Of a stretch of 64,000 bases of DNA, positions 1-9,230 are shown piece by piece. The stretch is taken from contig NZ_RJUK01000001.1 of the NCBI RefSeq assembly GCF_003762925.1, forward strand, positions 1,860,001 through 1,924,000, in the 5' to 3' direction. Made by a program: the position numbers and the translations under genes. The notes beneath the pieces are model-generated. The model was not told the origin of the DNA. It worked only from the letters and a program-made list of their open reading frames with translations, and made no database searches. Every line of letters begins with the position of its first letter. The first letter of the stretch is position 1. The DNA comes from Marinimicrobium koreense. GTDB lineage: Bacteria; Pseudomonadota; Gammaproteobacteria; Pseudomonadales; Cellvibrionaceae.

Positions 1-508
1 CAAACCGCCAGCCGAAGGCATCGGTCACCCAACCGCCCAAGGCCGGCGCCAAGGTCAGGCCGAAGTACACGCAGGCCGCATTGAGCCCCAGGGGTAAACC
101 GCGCTTCTCCGGTGGAAACACCGAAATCAGCAGGGCCATGCTGGTGGCAAACATCATCGCCGCCCCCATCCCCTGAAAGAAGCGCAGCACCAGTACCATT
201 TCAATGGAGTTGACGAAAAATGCCAGGGCACTGGCGCTACTGTTGAGCGCAATGCCCCAGAGAAAGACCCGTTTGCGGCCCACCTGGTCGGCCAGCTTGC
301 CCGCCGGAAGCATGAAGATGATGTTGGCGATCAGGACAATGGTGGGCACCCAACTGACCAGCACCGCACTGGCGTTCAACTCCCTGGCCATAGTGGGCAA
401 GGCGACATTCACCGAAGCCATTCCCAGAGGCGCGACAAAGGCCCCCAGGCACACAGCGATTAACACCCACCAGGGCGACACTGGCGCGGCGCGTTGCGGC
501 TCGTTCAC
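1..508 (-). CDS. MFS drug/solute transporter, N-terminal part only
   Basis: The reading frame runs off the left edge of the window, so only about 169 N-terminal residues are visible. They show alternating hydrophobic helices and the MFS signature GKLADQVGRKR in the loop after the second helix, as in DHA2/EmrB-type proton-driven multidrug exporters of the inner membrane. I chose the GTG at 508 because a GGAG lies six bases upstream; an in-frame GTG at 520 would add four residues. The gene is transcribed away from folK and is not part of a visible operon. The substrate cannot be predicted from this fragment. Confidence 0.8.
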   Translation of the reverse strand, partial: MNEPQRAAPVSPWWVLIAVCLGAFVAPLGMASVNVALPTMARELNASAVLVSWVPTIVLIANIIFMLPAGKLADQVGRKRVFLWGIALNSSASALAFFVNSIEMVLVLRFFQGMGAAMMFATSMALLISVFPPEKRGLPLGLNAACVYFGLTLAPALGGWVTDAFGWRF

Positions 509-575
509 AGGCAACTCCACATAGAGGGCACGCCCTGCCCCGTGTCACAGGGGGCGGGCAGGGATCAAAATCAGG

Positions 576-1094
576 TCAGGACGCAGCGCGCGATACCGTC
601 CGCCCCTGCCAGGTGAAATCCACCGGCCAGAGGTTCTGGCGCTGCTTATCGTAATCGGCCCACAGCCGGGCGTAGGTCTCGCCCTTGCTCGGGTGTAGAT
701 GGTTCGGGGCGATTTCCGCCATGGGCCAGAGTACAAAGGCGTTCTTGGTCAGCTCGTCCCGGGGCAATTGAACCCCGGCCTCCTCCCCCACGAAGTCACC
801 GTAGGTGAGAATGTCGATATCCAGCGTTCGGGAACTGAATTTGGGGCCGGAACGACAGCGACCGTTGTCGTCTTCGATCTTTTTCAGCCGATCGGACAGC
901 TCGGCGATGGGCTGATCGGTTCCCACCCCAACCACCAGATTGAGGAAGTTACTGCCATCAAAGCCCACCGCTTCGCTTTCGAATACGGACGAAATGGTCA
1001 ACTCGCCGAAACACTCCGCCAGCGCATCCAGCGCGGCGGAGATGTGTCGATAGCGATCAATATTACTGCCCAGACTGAGGTACACCTCGGTCAT
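576..1094 (-). CDS. folK: 2-amino-4-hydroxy-6-hydroxymethyldihydropteridine pyrophosphokinase
   Basis: The 172-residue protein transfers pyrophosphate from ATP to 6-hydroxymethyl-dihydropterin, the step before dihydropteroate synthase in folate synthesis. It opens with the family motif SLGSN and carries SSRTLDIDIL at about residues 87-96, where Asp92 and Asp94 would hold the two magnesium ions. Length is normal. The ATG at 1094 overlaps the folB stop by four bases (ATGA), so the two cytosolic folate enzymes are probably translationally coupled. A longer frame opens upstream, but it lies inside folB and has no family similarity. Confidence 0.95.
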   Translation of the reverse strand: MTEVYLSLGSNIDRYRHISAALDALAECFGELTISSVFESEAVGFDGSNFLNLVVGVGTDQPIAELSDRLKKIEDDNGRCRSGPKFSSRTLDIDILTYGDFVGEEAGVQLPRDELTKNAFVLWPMAEIAPNHLHPSKGETYARLWADYDKQRQNLWPVDFTWQGRTVSRAAS

Positions 1095-1450
1095 GCCGGT
1101 TTTTCCCCTCGCTCGATAATCAGGCCCACATCCCGGGCACCGCGCAGGGCGCCGGGTTTGCTGAGTCGCAGGCGGACCCAGGGCACGTTGAACTCTTCCC
1201 GCACAATGGTGGCCACCTCTTCGGCCAGCGCCTCGACCAGCTGTGCATCCCGGTTTTCCAGGTGGGCGATCAGGCGCTTGGAAACCGCCTTGTAATTCAG
1301 AGCATACTGGATGTCGTCGGTTTGCGCCGCCCGGCGGATGTCCGCCGCCATTTCCAGGTCCAGACTGATGGTCTGGCGCACCTGACGCTCCCAATCATAG
1401 ATACCGATGATGGTATCCACCTGCAGATCTCTGATGTAAACAATGTCCAT
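1091..1450 (-). CDS. folB: Dihydroneopterin aldolase
   Basis: The 119-residue enzyme cleaves 7,8-dihydroneopterin to 6-hydroxymethyl-dihydropterin and glycolaldehyde, feeding FolK directly. The family pattern GIYDWER is at residues 16-22, and the catalytic pair known from E. coli FolB is visible as Tyr53 and Lys98 (in SKPGAL). The enzyme acts as a cytosolic oligomer. It lies between tsaD (13 bases upstream) and folK (4-base overlap), forming a tsaD-folB-folK unit on the minus strand. Confidence 0.95.
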   Translation of the reverse strand: MDIVYIRDLQVDTIIGIYDWERQVRQTISLDLEMAADIRRAAQTDDIQYALNYKAVSKRLIAHLENRDAQLVEALAEEVATIVREEFNVPWVRLRLSKPGALRGARDVGLIIERGEKPA

Positions 1451-1462
1451 TCCACTTCCTCG

Positions 1463-2497
1463 TTAAGCGCTCAGCGGCGGCAGGCTGTCCAGCGGCCAGC
1501 GGGCGCGCACGTTCACCGCCAGCGGCTCGGTCTGCCCGGCCAGCAGGCGCTGGCAGCCGGCGTAGGCAATCATGGCCCCGTTGTCGGTGCAGAACTCGTT
1601 GCGGGCATAGAACACCCGGGCGCCGATCTTCGCCAGCGCGGCCTCGAGCTCCTCGCGCAGACGCGTGTTGGCCGAGACCCCACCGGCAATCACCAGCGTT
1701 TTCTGCCCGGTCTGCTCCAGGGCACGCCGACACTTGATCACCAGGGTACCGACCACCGCCTCCTGAAAGGCATGAGCAATATCGGCACAGGTCTGCTCGT
1801 CCGGCAACCCGTCGGCCTGGGCATGCTCCGCCACCGTGTTGAGCGTATAGGTTTTCAGTCCACTGAAACTGAAGTCCAGGCCCGGTCTATCGACCATGGG
1901 CCGGGGGAAAGTAAACCGCCCTGCCCGGCCCCGCTCGGCCAGTTTGGCGATATGGGGCCCACCCGGGTAGTCCAGATCCAGCATTTTGGCGGCCTTGTCG
2001 AATGCCTCCCCGGCGGCGTCGTCGAGCGACTCCCCCAGCAGGCGGTATTCGCCAATGCCACGGACTTGTACGAGCTGAGTGTGCCCTCCGGACACCAGCA
2101 GGGCGATAAAAGGAAACTCGGGCGGGTTGTCTTCCAGCATCGGGGCCAACAGGTGGCCCTCCATATGATGAATACCCAGTGCGGGAATCCCCCACCCATA
2201 GGCCAGCGAACGCCCCACCGAGGCGCCCACCATCAGCGCGCCAATCAGCCCCGGGCCAGCGGTATAGGCCACCGCATCGATCTGCTCGGGCGAGGTTTCG
2301 GCCTCGGCCATCACCTGACGAATCAGCGGCAGCAATTTGCGCACGTGGTCCCGGGAAGCCAGCTCGGGCACCACACCACCGTATTCCGCGTGCACCGCAA
2401 TCTGGCTGAACAGGGCGTGGCTGAGCAGGCCCCGCTCGCTGTCATACAGCGCCAGGCCGGTTTCGTCACAGGAGGTTTCAATACCCAAAACGCGCAT
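1463..2497 (-). CDS. tsaD: tRNA N6-adenosine threonylcarbamoyltransferase
   Basis: TsaD (Gcp/YgjD), 344 residues, moves the threonylcarbamoyl group onto A37 of ANN-decoding tRNAs together with TsaB and TsaE. The ASKHA fold is evident: GIETSCDET at residues 5-13, the metal-binding histidines of HHMEGH (His111, His115), LLVSGGHTQ, and [10 protein letters not shown] near the C terminus. The start at 2497 begins MRVLGIETS as in other TsaD proteins; an upstream extension of the frame lacks similarity. It is divergent from rpsU across a 191-base intergenic region, the usual arrangement in gammaproteobacteria. Confidence 0.96.
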   Translation of the reverse strand: MRVLGIETSCDETGLALYDSERGLLSHALFSQIAVHAEYGGVVPELASRDHVRKLLPLIRQVMAEAETSPEQIDAVAYTAGPGLIGALMVGASVGRSLAYGWGIPALGIHHMEGHLLAPMLEDNPPEFPFIALLVSGGHTQLVQVRGIGEYRLLGESLDDAAGEAFDKAAKMLDLDYPGGPHIAKLAERGRAGRFTFPRPMVDRPGLDFSFSGLKTYTLNTVAEHAQADGLPDEQTCADIAHAFQEAVVGTLVIKCRRALEQTGQKTLVIAGGVSANTRLREELEAALAKIGARVFYARNEFCTDNGAMIAYAGCQRLLAGQTEPLAVNVRARWPLDSLPPLSA

Positions 2498-2588
2498 AGA
2501 GAGCCTTCTAACTCGTACAGTGGGGCCAATCGAGGACCAACGGGAAAAACGAGCGCGTATCATATAGACCTGAAGCGGTAAGAACCAG

Positions 2589-2617
2589 TTGCAGTGCTGT
2601 CCATAACTGGTTAGAAT
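2589..2617 (+). promoter_or_regulatory. Probable sigma-70 promoter of rpsU-dnaG operon
   Basis: TTGCAG at 2589-2594 and TAGAAT at 2612-2617 are separated by 17 bases, a good sigma-70 spacing, about 70 bases before the rpsU start. The same intergenic region must also hold the divergent tsaD promoter; a TATGAT-like -10 lies on the minus strand near 2558-2563 but with a poor -35. Confidence 0.5.
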
Positions 2618-2688
2618 CCACGCCCCTCGGATCCCGAAGCCACTTTTTGATCGCTTTCGGGGTGAATTAATTGAGTAAAGGTAACAGC

Positions 2689-2904
2689 ATGCCTTCAGTA
2701 AAGATCAAAGACAACGAGCCGTTTGACGTTGCACTGCGTCGCTTCAAGCGCTCCTGTGAAAAGGCCGGCATTCTGGCCGAAGTTCGCAGCCGCGAAGCCT
2801 ACGAGAAGCCCACAGCTGTCCGTAAGCGCAAGGCCGCTGCCGCTGTTAAGCGTCACGCCAAAAAAGTTCAGCGCGAAAACCGCAAGTTCCAGCGCCTGTA
2901 CTAA
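2689..2904 (+). CDS. rpsU: 30S ribosomal protein bS21
   Basis: This 71-residue basic protein is a component of the small ribosomal subunit that helps mRNA base-pair with 16S rRNA at initiation. The sequence begins [20 protein letters not shown], near-identical to bS21 of other gammaproteobacteria, and ends in the usual arginine/lysine-rich tail. The ATG at 2689 is preferred over an in-frame TTG at 2671. It is the first gene of the rpsU-(yqeY)-dnaG-rpoD macromolecular synthesis cluster. Confidence 0.98.
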   Translation: MPSVKIKDNEPFDVALRRFKRSCEKAGILAEVRSREAYEKPTAVRKRKAAAAVKRHAKKVQRENRKFQRLY

Positions 2905-2905
2905 G

Positions 2906-2922
2906 GCCGGAACCCGGCCTGG
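2906..2922 (+). terminator. Hairpin after rpsU, possible attenuator or processing site
   Basis: Immediately after the rpsU stop, AGGCCGG and CCGGCCT form a perfect 7-bp stem with a 3-base loop. There is no T-tract, so it may slow or process the rpsU transcript rather than end it. In E. coli the rpsU-dnaG junction also carries such a structure. Confidence 0.4.
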
Positions 2923-2993
2923 GCGCTTCGCGCCGGGCCCGCGCTGAATGGCACAAGCCAAGCGCTGAAGACAAGACAAACAGGAATACGCTG

Positions 2994-3446
2994 ATGCCCC
3001 GTTCAGAATTGCAAACGCGCATCAACGACGCCCTGAAAACCGCCATGCGGGCCAGAGAAAAGGCCCGCGTGGCGGTTTTGCGTCTGGTGACCGCGGAATT
3101 CAAACGCATCGAGGTCGATGAGCGCATCGAACTCGACGACGCCCGTGTGCTGGCCATTCTGGACAAGATGGTCAAGCAGCGCCGGGACTCCGAACAGCAA
3201 TACCGGGACGCCGGTCGCGCCGAACTGGCCGATCAGGAGCGCCTGGAAATTGATGTGATTCAGGAGTTTCTGCCCCAACCTCTGTCCGATGCCGAGCTGG
3301 ATCAGCTGGTGGCCGACGCCATCGCCCAGTCCGGCGCCGAGGGCATGAAGGATATGGGCAAGGTCATGGGCATCCTCAAGCCCCAGGTGCAGGGGCGGGC
3401 CGATATGGCGGATGTGAGTAAGCGGTTGAAGGCGCGGTTGGGTTAA
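2994..3446 (+). CDS. yqeY: GatB/YqeY-family protein
   Basis: The 150-residue protein belongs to the YqeY family, which resembles the C-terminal tRNA-interacting domain of the GatB amidotransferase subunit. It is almost entirely helical; conserved stretches include RLVTAEFKRIEVD near residues 26-38 and GKVMGILKPQ with the helical KRLKARLG end. Its exact role is not established; a link to tRNA handling is inferred from the family. Placement between rpsU and dnaG is common in gammaproteobacteria. Length is normal for the stand-alone family. Confidence 0.93.
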   Translation: MPRSELQTRINDALKTAMRAREKARVAVLRLVTAEFKRIEVDERIELDDARVLAILDKMVKQRRDSEQQYRDAGRAELADQERLEIDVIQEFLPQPLSDAELDQLVADAIAQSGAEGMKDMGKVMGILKPQVQGRADMADVSKRLKARLG

Positions 3447-3526
3447 GCGTCACGTTTTGTTACGGAGGATGCGGCTCGATACCGCTGCGCTCGGCCCCTA
3501 CACGACCTGCGGTGGTGTGCGTTGGG

Positions 3527-3616
3527 TAACGGCGGATGCGGGCTTCGCCCTTATCCGCCCTACACGACCTGCCGTGGTATGCGTAGGGCGGATAAGCGAA
3601 GCGCATCCGCCGTTAC
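3527..3616. repeat. Inverted pair of REP-like palindromes
   Basis: Two copies of a palindromic element face each other: 3527-3563 reads TAACGGCGGATGCGGGCTT then onward to TTATCCGCCCTAC, and 3583-3616 is its inverted relative. Each can fold as GGCGGAT-stem-ATCCGCC. The same family recurs near 10191-10359, 24537-24599, 25755-25819 and 26919-26956, always between genes. The resemblance to enterobacterial REP/BIME elements (GGATGCG...TTATCCGCC) is clear. Confidence 0.85.
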
Positions 3617-3668
3617 CCAAACCAAAATCCCGCTCCCCCACCCCAATTCCCCGCTACAATAAGGCGCT

Positions 3669-5657
3669 ATGGCCGGACTGATTCCACAAAGCTTTATTGA
3701 CGAGCTCCTCGACCGGGTTGACCTGGTGGAGATCGTGGACCATCGCGTCAAACTCAAGAAAACCGGCAAGAACTTCAGCGCCTGCTGCCCCTTCCACGAC
3801 GAAAAAACCCCCTCGTTCACGGTCAGCCAGGACAAGCAGTTCTACTACTGCTTCGGCTGCGGCGCCAGCGGCAACGCCGTGGGATTTCTCATGGACTACG
3901 AGCGGCTCGGCTTTCCCGAAGCCGTCGAGCAGCTCGCCCATCACTGCGGCCTGGAAGTGCCCCGCGAGGAGCAGAGCCCGGCCCAGAAAGAGAAGGCCCA
4001 GGAGCGCAAGAGCATCTACAGCCTGCTGGAGCAGGCCGACCGCTACTACCGGCTGCAGCTGCGCCAGCACCCCAAGCGGATGGAAGCGGTGGACTACCTC
4101 AAGCGCCGGGGCCTGGACGGGCATATTGCCCGGGACTACGGTATTGGTTACGCCCCACCGGGCTGGGACAACCTGCTGAAAACCCTCGGCATTGGCGAAC
4201 AGGAACGCCACCTGCTGACCGAGGGCGGCATGCTGATCCACCAGCCGGACCAGAACAAACGCTACGACCGCTTCCGCCACCGCATCATGTTTCCCATCCG
4301 GGACCTGCGCGGGCGGGTGATCGGCTTTGGCGGCCGGGTGCTGGGCGATGACAAACCCAAGTACCTGAACTCCCCGGAAACCCCGGTGTTCCACAAGGGA
4401 CGGGAGCTGTATGGCCTGTACGAGGCCCGCCAGGCCTACCGCGAGCTGCCCCGTCTGTTGGTGGTGGAAGGCTATATGGACGTGGTGGCCCTGGCCCAGT
4501 TCGGCATCCGCTACGGCGTCGCCACCCTGGGCACTGCCTGCGGCGAGGACCACCTTGCTTTAGCGTTTAAACACACCCGGGAAGTGGTGTTCTGCTTTGA
4601 CGGCGACAAGGCCGGGCGCAGCGCCGCCGAGCGCGCCCTGGCCGCCGCCCTGCCGGTGATGGAAGATGGCCGACAGGTGAAATTCCTGTTCCTGCCCGAA
4701 GGGGAGGACCCGGACACCCTGGTGCGCCAGATCGGCGCCGAAAAATTCAGCAACATGGTGGACATGGCGGTCCCGCTGGAAGATTACCTGTTCGATGCGC
4801 TCAGCGCCGACCTGAATCCGCGCAGCCTGGAGGGCCGGGCACTGCTCAGCAAGCGCGCCGCTCCCCTGCTCCACCAGTTGCCCCGGGGCGTCTTCCGGGA
4901 ACTGATGTTCGACCGCCTCGCGCAGCGGACCGGCCTGAACCGGGACACCCTGATGGAGCTGGTGCACGAGCCGGTGGTGATCAAGGCCGAGCCAACCCGC
5001 GCCCCGGCCGCGCCGGTCGATATAGCGCCGGCGGACGATCGGCCGCCGCCCCCGGACTACGAAGAGCCCCCGGCCTACACCCAGGAGCCGGGCCCCACGG
5101 GGGAGGAGTACTTCGACAGCCCGGCGCCGGAGCCGGCGGCCGCCCCACCGGCACCGCCGAGCCTGTCCGGCAAGCGCTACCTGATGCCGCCGGCGCGCAA
5201 GGCCATCGGCCTGCTGCTGGCCAACCCGGCCCTGGCCGCCGAGGAGTCCCCGGAATTCTGGCTCGAACACAGCGAACCGGAGTTGCGGTCCCTGGGCCAA
5301 CTGCTAAAGTTATTACGCGAGCGGCCGCACTATCAGCTACCTCACATTATCGGCCACTGGCGCGGCGTGTACGGCGCGAAGGAAGCGGAACAACTGGCGG
5401 CGATTGCCGGTCAGGATCTGCTGGTGGCCGCCGGCGCCCACGGCGCCAATCGGGCCATCAAGCCCTCCCGGGCCGACTACGACACCCGGGTGGCGTTCTG
5501 CGATTGCCTGAAGGGCGTTCATCGCCAATTGGCCGAACAGCAAAAAACCGAAGCACTCAGCCAACTGCGCCAAAAAAGCAGCGATTTTGCTGGATTAAGC
5601 CGCGAAGAGCGCGAAGCGCTGGTAAAAGCGGCTCTGGCGCACAAAACTCCACACTAA
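3669..5657 (+). CDS. dnaG: DNA primase
   Basis: DnaG makes the RNA primers used by the replisome. In 662 residues the order is: CHC2 zinc-binding domain with Cys40, His43, Cys61 and Cys64 (CPFH...CFGC); the RNA polymerase core; the TOPRIM catalytic domain with EGYMDV (Glu267) and DGD at 311-313 plus EGEDPDT near 344-350; then a proline-rich linker around residues 435-500; and a C-terminal helicase-binding domain that recruits DnaB. The linker is longer and more Pro/Glu-rich than in E. coli. It is followed after 96 bases by rpoD. Confidence 0.98.
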   Translation: MAGLIPQSFIDELLDRVDLVEIVDHRVKLKKTGKNFSACCPFHDEKTPSFTVSQDKQFYYCFGCGASGNAVGFLMDYERLGFPEAVEQLAHHCGLEVPREEQSPAQKEKAQERKSIYSLLEQADRYYRLQLRQHPKRMEAVDYLKRRGLDGHIARDYGIGYAPPGWDNLLKTLGIGEQERHLLTEGGMLIHQPDQNKRYDRFRHRIMFPIRDLRGRVIGFGGRVLGDDKPKYLNSPETPVFHKGRELYGLYEARQAYRELPRLLVVEGYMDVVALAQFGIRYGVATLGTACGEDHLALAFKHTREVVFCFDGDKAGRSAAERALAAALPVMEDGRQVKFLFLPEGEDPDTLVRQIGAEKFSNMVDMAVPLEDYLFDALSADLNPRSLEGRALLSKRAAPLLHQLPRGVFRELMFDRLAQRTGLNRDTLMELVHEPVVIKAEPTRAPAAPVDIAPADDRPPPPDYEEPPAYTQEPGPTGEEYFDSPAPEPAAAPPAPPSLSGKRYLMPPARKAIGLLLANPALAAEESPEFWLEHSEPELRSLGQLLKLLRERPHYQLPHIIGHWRGVYGAKEAEQLAAIAGQDLLVAAGAHGANRAIKPSRADYDTRVAFCDCLKGVHRQLAEQQKTEALSQLRQKSSDFAGLSREEREALVKAALAHKTPH

Positions 5658-5705
5658 AACCGGGCGCGGGCGTTGATTTTATGGAATCAAGCCCAACATA
5701 TGCGA

Positions 5706-5711
5706 TATAAT
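5706..5711 (+). promoter_or_regulatory. Candidate -10 of an internal rpoD promoter
   Basis: A perfect TATAAT lies 43 bases before the rpoD start, downstream of dnaG. The -35 region is poor (TGGAAT-like at 17-18 bases; TTGATT at 5673 is too far), so the promoter is only suggested. An internal rpoD promoter is known in the equivalent E. coli operon. Confidence 0.4.
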
Positions 5712-5753
5712 CCCGCGCTTTTCTTCCACACCTCAGGTTCGACAGGGTTCCGA

Positions 5754-7631
5754 ATGGCAGACACCGCTCAACAGCAGCAACAATCTCGCATCAAAGAGCT
5801 GATCGCCCGCGGCAAAGAGCAGGGCTATCTCACCTATGCCGAGGTGAACGACCATCTTCCGGAGGATATTTCCGATCCGGATCAGGTGGAAGACATCATC
5901 CAGATGATCAACGACATGGGTATCCGTGTCTACGAGATCGCTCCGGATGCCGACACCCTGTTGATGACCGACGGCGATGCCTCGGCGGACGAAATTGCCG
6001 CCGCTGAAGCCGCCGCCGCACTCGCCGCAGTGGAAACCGAAGCTGGCCGCACCACCGACCCGGTGCGCATGTACATGCGCGAAATGGGCACCGTGGAGCT
6101 GCTCACCCGCGAAGGTGAGATTGCCATCGCCAAGCGCATCGAAGAGGGCGTGCGCGAGCTGATGTACTCCCTGGCCTACTGGCCCGGCGCGGCGCAGCGC
6201 GTTCTCGACGAATTCAAACTGGTTGAAGCGGAAGAGCGTCGCCTGCCGGATGTCATCATCGGCTGGCTCGACCCGTCCGACGACATCCCGTCCGTCACGG
6301 CCACCTCCAGCCAGCAGGCGGCCGCCGCTGCCGCGGATAAAAAGGAGAAAGGCAAAGACAAGGACGATGATGACGATGACGACAACAACGATCAGAACGA
6401 CGAGGAAGAAACCACCTCCGGCGTCGATCCCGAAGAAGCCCGTCAGCGCTTCGACGCCCTGGCCAAGCAACTGACCAAGGCCGAGAAGACCGTCAGCAAG
6501 CACGGCCGCGACAGCAAGCAGGCCCAGAAAGAACTGGCCGAGCTGGGCGAGCTGTTCAAGTTCTTCAAGCTGCCGCCGCGTCAGTTCGACCCGATTTACA
6601 GCGAAGCCCGCACCGTACTGGATCGTGTTCGCCGGGAAGAGCGCGCCATCATGAGAATGTGCGTGCGCCAGTCCCGCATGCCCCGGAAAACCTTCATGAA
6701 GGAGTTCCCGGGCAACGAGACCAATGAAGACTGGATCCCGGGCATCATCAAGAAAAAGCGCGACTACTCCGACGCACTCAAGTCCGTCGAGGGCGAAATC
6801 GCCCGCGCCCAGCGCAAGCTGGCGCAACTGGAAGAAGAAGCGGGCCTGACCCTGGCCCAGATCAAGGAGATCAACCGGCGTATGTCCATCGGTGAGGCCC
6901 GCGCCCGCCGTGCCAAGAAGGAAATGGTCGAGGCCAACCTGCGCCTGGTGATCTCCATTGCCAAGAAGTACACCAACCGCGGCCTGCAGTTCCTGGACCT
7001 GATTCAGGAAGGCAACATCGGCCTGATGAAAGCCGTGGACAAGTTCGAGTACCGCCGCGGTTACAAGTTCTCCACCTACGCCACCTGGTGGATCCGGCAG
7101 GCCATCACCCGCTCCATCGCCGACCAGGCGCGCACCATCCGTATTCCGGTACACATGATTGAGACCATCAACAAGCTCAACCGTGTGTCCCGCCAGATGC
7201 TGCAGGAAATGGGCCGCGAACCCACCCCGGAAGAGCTGGGTGAGCGCATGGAAATGCCGGAAGACAAGGTTCGCAAGGTGTTGAAGATCGCCAAAGAGCC
7301 GATCTCCATGGAGACACCCATCGGTGATGATGAAGACTCGCACCTGGGTGACTTTATCGAGGACAACACTATTGTTTCGCCGGTGGACTCGGCCACCACA
7401 GAGGGCCTGACCGAGGCGACCCGCGAGGTGTTGGCCGGTCTGACCGCCCGGGAAGCGAAGGTGTTGCGGATGCGTTTTGGTATCGATATGAACACCGACC
7501 ATACGCTGGAAGAGGTGGGCAAGCAGTTTGACGTAACCCGCGAGCGGATCCGTCAGATCGAAGCCAAGGCCCTGCGCAAGCTCCGCCATCCGTCCCGCTC
7601 AGACCACCTGCGCAGTTTCCTGGACGAGTAA
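5754..7631 (+). CDS. rpoD: RNA polymerase sigma factor RpoD (sigma-70)
   Basis: This is the housekeeping sigma factor, 625 residues. Region 1.1 spans about residues 10-75, region 1.2 starts near [20 protein letters not shown] (101-120), and regions 2-4 include the [12 protein letters not shown] segment of region 2.4 and the terminal helix-turn-helix [20 protein letters not shown]. The non-conserved insert between 1.2 and 2.1 contains a strongly acidic run around residues 200-219 (seven consecutive Asp). The ATG at 5754 gives the expected N terminus; an upstream in-frame start would lie within the promoter. Confidence 0.98.
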   Translation: MADTAQQQQQSRIKELIARGKEQGYLTYAEVNDHLPEDISDPDQVEDIIQMINDMGIRVYEIAPDADTLLMTDGDASADEIAAAEAAAALAAVETEAGRTTDPVRMYMREMGTVELLTREGEIAIAKRIEEGVRELMYSLAYWPGAAQRVLDEFKLVEAEERRLPDVIIGWLDPSDDIPSVTATSSQQAAAAAADKKEKGKDKDDDDDDDNNDQNDEEETTSGVDPEEARQRFDALAKQLTKAEKTVSKHGRDSKQAQKELAELGELFKFFKLPPRQFDPIYSEARTVLDRVRREERAIMRMCVRQSRMPRKTFMKEFPGNETNEDWIPGIIKKKRDYSDALKSVEGEIARAQRKLAQLEEEAGLTLAQIKEINRRMSIGEARARRAKKEMVEANLRLVISIAKKYTNRGLQFLDLIQEGNIGLMKAVDKFEYRRGYKFSTYATWWIRQAITRSIADQARTIRIPVHMIETINKLNRVSRQMLQEMGREPTPEELGERMEMPEDKVRKVLKIAKEPISMETPIGDDEDSHLGDFIEDNTIVSPVDSATTEGLTEATREVLAGLTAREAKVLRMRFGIDMNTDHTLEEVGKQFDVTRERIRQIEAKALRKLRHPSRSDHLRSFLDE

Positions 7632-7641
7632 ATCAGACCTC

Positions 7642-7664
7642 GGCGGATCTAGTTAAGGTCCGCC
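7642..7664 (+). terminator. Hairpin after rpoD
   Basis: GGCGGA (7642-7647) and TCCGCC (7659-7664) form a 6-bp stem just after the rpoD stop. No clear T-run follows, so termination is only suggested. Confidence 0.35.
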
Positions 7665-7667
7665 AAC

Positions 7668-7764
7668 GGAGAGGGTAAGTCTTTTCGAAAACGCGATGAA
7701 TACATCCCTGTAGCTCCCTCTCTTCTTCCCTGAAGAGAGGGTTTCGAAAAGACTTACCCTCTCC
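7668..7764. repeat. Long inverted repeat with nested hairpin
   Basis: Two perfect 23-base arms (7668-7690 and 7742-7764, each containing GAGGGTAAGTCTTTTCGAAA) enclose a 51-base centre. Inside, CCCTCTCTTC (7716-7725) and GAAGAGAGGG (7732-7741) form a second 10-bp hairpin. The structure follows rpoD and lies in a 421-base gene-free gap (7632-8052). It could act as a terminator or be a small non-autonomous mobile element; there is no coding capacity. Confidence 0.8.
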
Positions 7765-7897
7765 GCTGGCTCCGCAGGATCATCAAGCAACCCGATCTGC
7801 TCACCCCTTGGGCCCCTCTTACCGCTACCACCTCTCAGCAAAAAACCATTCTGTGATGTATTATTCCATCCGGATTCCGTAAGAACCTCAGAGGGTC

Positions 7898-7998
7898 GGA
7901 TTGCGGTGCTCTGTTCACAGACCGTAGAGCGGGGGACCCGCGATCCGAGCCTACAGGGATGTATTTACGGCGTGTCTGTGAACAGTGCACCGCAATCC
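7898..7998. repeat. Second long inverted repeat upstream of the permease gene
   Basis: GGATTGCGGTGC at 7898 continues through TGTTCACAGAC and is matched in inverse by GTCTGTGAACA...GCACCGCAATCC ending at 7998, giving 25-base arms with one mismatch. The centre contains a small GCGGG/CCCGC hairpin and the word CTACAGGGATGTATT, which is also present in inverse orientation inside the first inverted repeat (near 7699-7713). The two structures are therefore related in part. It ends 54 bases before the next start codon. Confidence 0.75.
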
Positions 7999-8052
7999 GG
8001 CCCGGACGTGACGTCATCTACACACTCATAACCGAATTAAAAGGAATCAGAC

Positions 8053-9141
8053 ATGAACAGCAAAATGGAAACAAGAGCGTTTATCTGGCTATTGTTGCTG
8101 GTCTCGGTGGGTTTTCTGTGGGTGCTCAAGCCCTTCTTTGGCCCCATCTTCTGGGCCTGTGCCGTCGCCATCATCTTCTATCCCGTACAACAGCGGCTGC
8201 TGAACAAATTCAACCAACGCGAAAACATCGCCGCCCTCACCACCCTGCTGCTCTGCCTGGTCATCGTCATCCTGCCGGTGATCTTCATCATCACCTCCGT
8301 GGTCGCCGAGGGCGTCGGCATCTACCAGAAGCTGGATGAAGGTGACATCGATCTCGAACAATACATCGACCGGGTCCAGGAAAGCTTCCCGGTCATCCAG
8401 TCCGTGCTCGACCGCTTCAACATCAGTATTGATGAACTGCAGAGCCACGCGACCGACGCGGCCATGGCCACGGGCAAGTTCCTCGCGCAACACACCCTCG
8501 ATATCGGACAGAATGCCTTCCGCTTCGTGCTCAATATCTGCCTGATGGTGTATCTCACCTTCTTCATGCTGCGCGACGGCTCGCGGCTGCTCGAGCTGCT
8601 GATCAAGGCGCTGCCGATTGGTGATGAGCGCGAACGGCTGCTGTTTCGCAAGTTTGCGGAAGTGACACGGGCCACGGTCAAAGGCAATATCGTGGTGGCA
8701 GCGGTTCAGGGGGGGCTCGGGGGCATCATCTTCTGGCTGTTGGACATTCCCGCCCCCATGCTCTGGGGCGTGGTCATGGCCTTTGCCTCCCTGATTCCCG
8801 CCGTCGGTGCCGCCATCATCTGGGCGCCGGTCGCCATCTACCTGCTCGCCACCGGCGACTACACCCAGGGCATTATCCTGGTAGCCTTCGGTGCGGGGGT
8901 GATCGGCCTGGTGGACAATATTCTGCGCCCCATTCTGGTTGGCCGGGACACCAAGCTGCCCGACTACGTCGTGCTGCTCTCCACCCTCGGGGGTATCGCC
9001 CTGTTCGGGATCAACGGTTTCGTCATGGGGCCCCTGGTAGCGGCCCTGTTTGTGGCCTTCTGGGGTATTTTCGTGCGCGAATTCAACTCCGAGAACACCC
9101 TGACCGGCGCCGACCGGGACTCGCTCGAGCACCAGAGCTAA
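8053..9141 (+). CDS. AI-2E family permease
   Basis: This 362-residue inner-membrane protein belongs to the AI-2E exporter superfamily (PerM/YdiK/TqsA). It has paired N-terminal transmembrane helices (residues ~10-50 and 68-95), a soluble region around 105-150, then a run of helices with the conserved GVVMAFASLIPAVGAAIIW and LVDNILRPILVGRD segments. Family members have been linked to autoinducer-2 or sodium/proton movement; which applies here is not known. An AAAGGA ribosome site precedes the start. It stands alone after the inverted-repeat region. Confidence 0.9.
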   Translation: MNSKMETRAFIWLLLLVSVGFLWVLKPFFGPIFWACAVAIIFYPVQQRLLNKFNQRENIAALTTLLLCLVIVILPVIFIITSVVAEGVGIYQKLDEGDIDLEQYIDRVQESFPVIQSVLDRFNISIDELQSHATDAAMATGKFLAQHTLDIGQNAFRFVLNICLMVYLTFFMLRDGSRLLELLIKALPIGDERERLLFRKFAEVTRATVKGNIVVAAVQGGLGGIIFWLLDIPAPMLWGVVMAFASLIPAVGAAIIWAPVAIYLLATGDYTQGIILVAFGAGVIGLVDNILRPILVGRDTKLPDYVVLLSTLGGIALFGINGFVMGPLVAALFVAFWGIFVREFNSENTLTGADRDSLEHQS

Positions 9142-9230
9142 GCCAACTCGCTGTGGTACACTCCCCCGCTTTCTGACCGGGCGCACTCCTTGAGAAATGC
9201 GCCCTTCACGCCTGCCAGACCGGATCGATT

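Noticed and set aside
5733-7589. Long minus-strand open frame opposite rpoD
   Set aside because: It is the antisense shadow of rpoD in GC-rich codons; low-complexity translation and no family resemblance.
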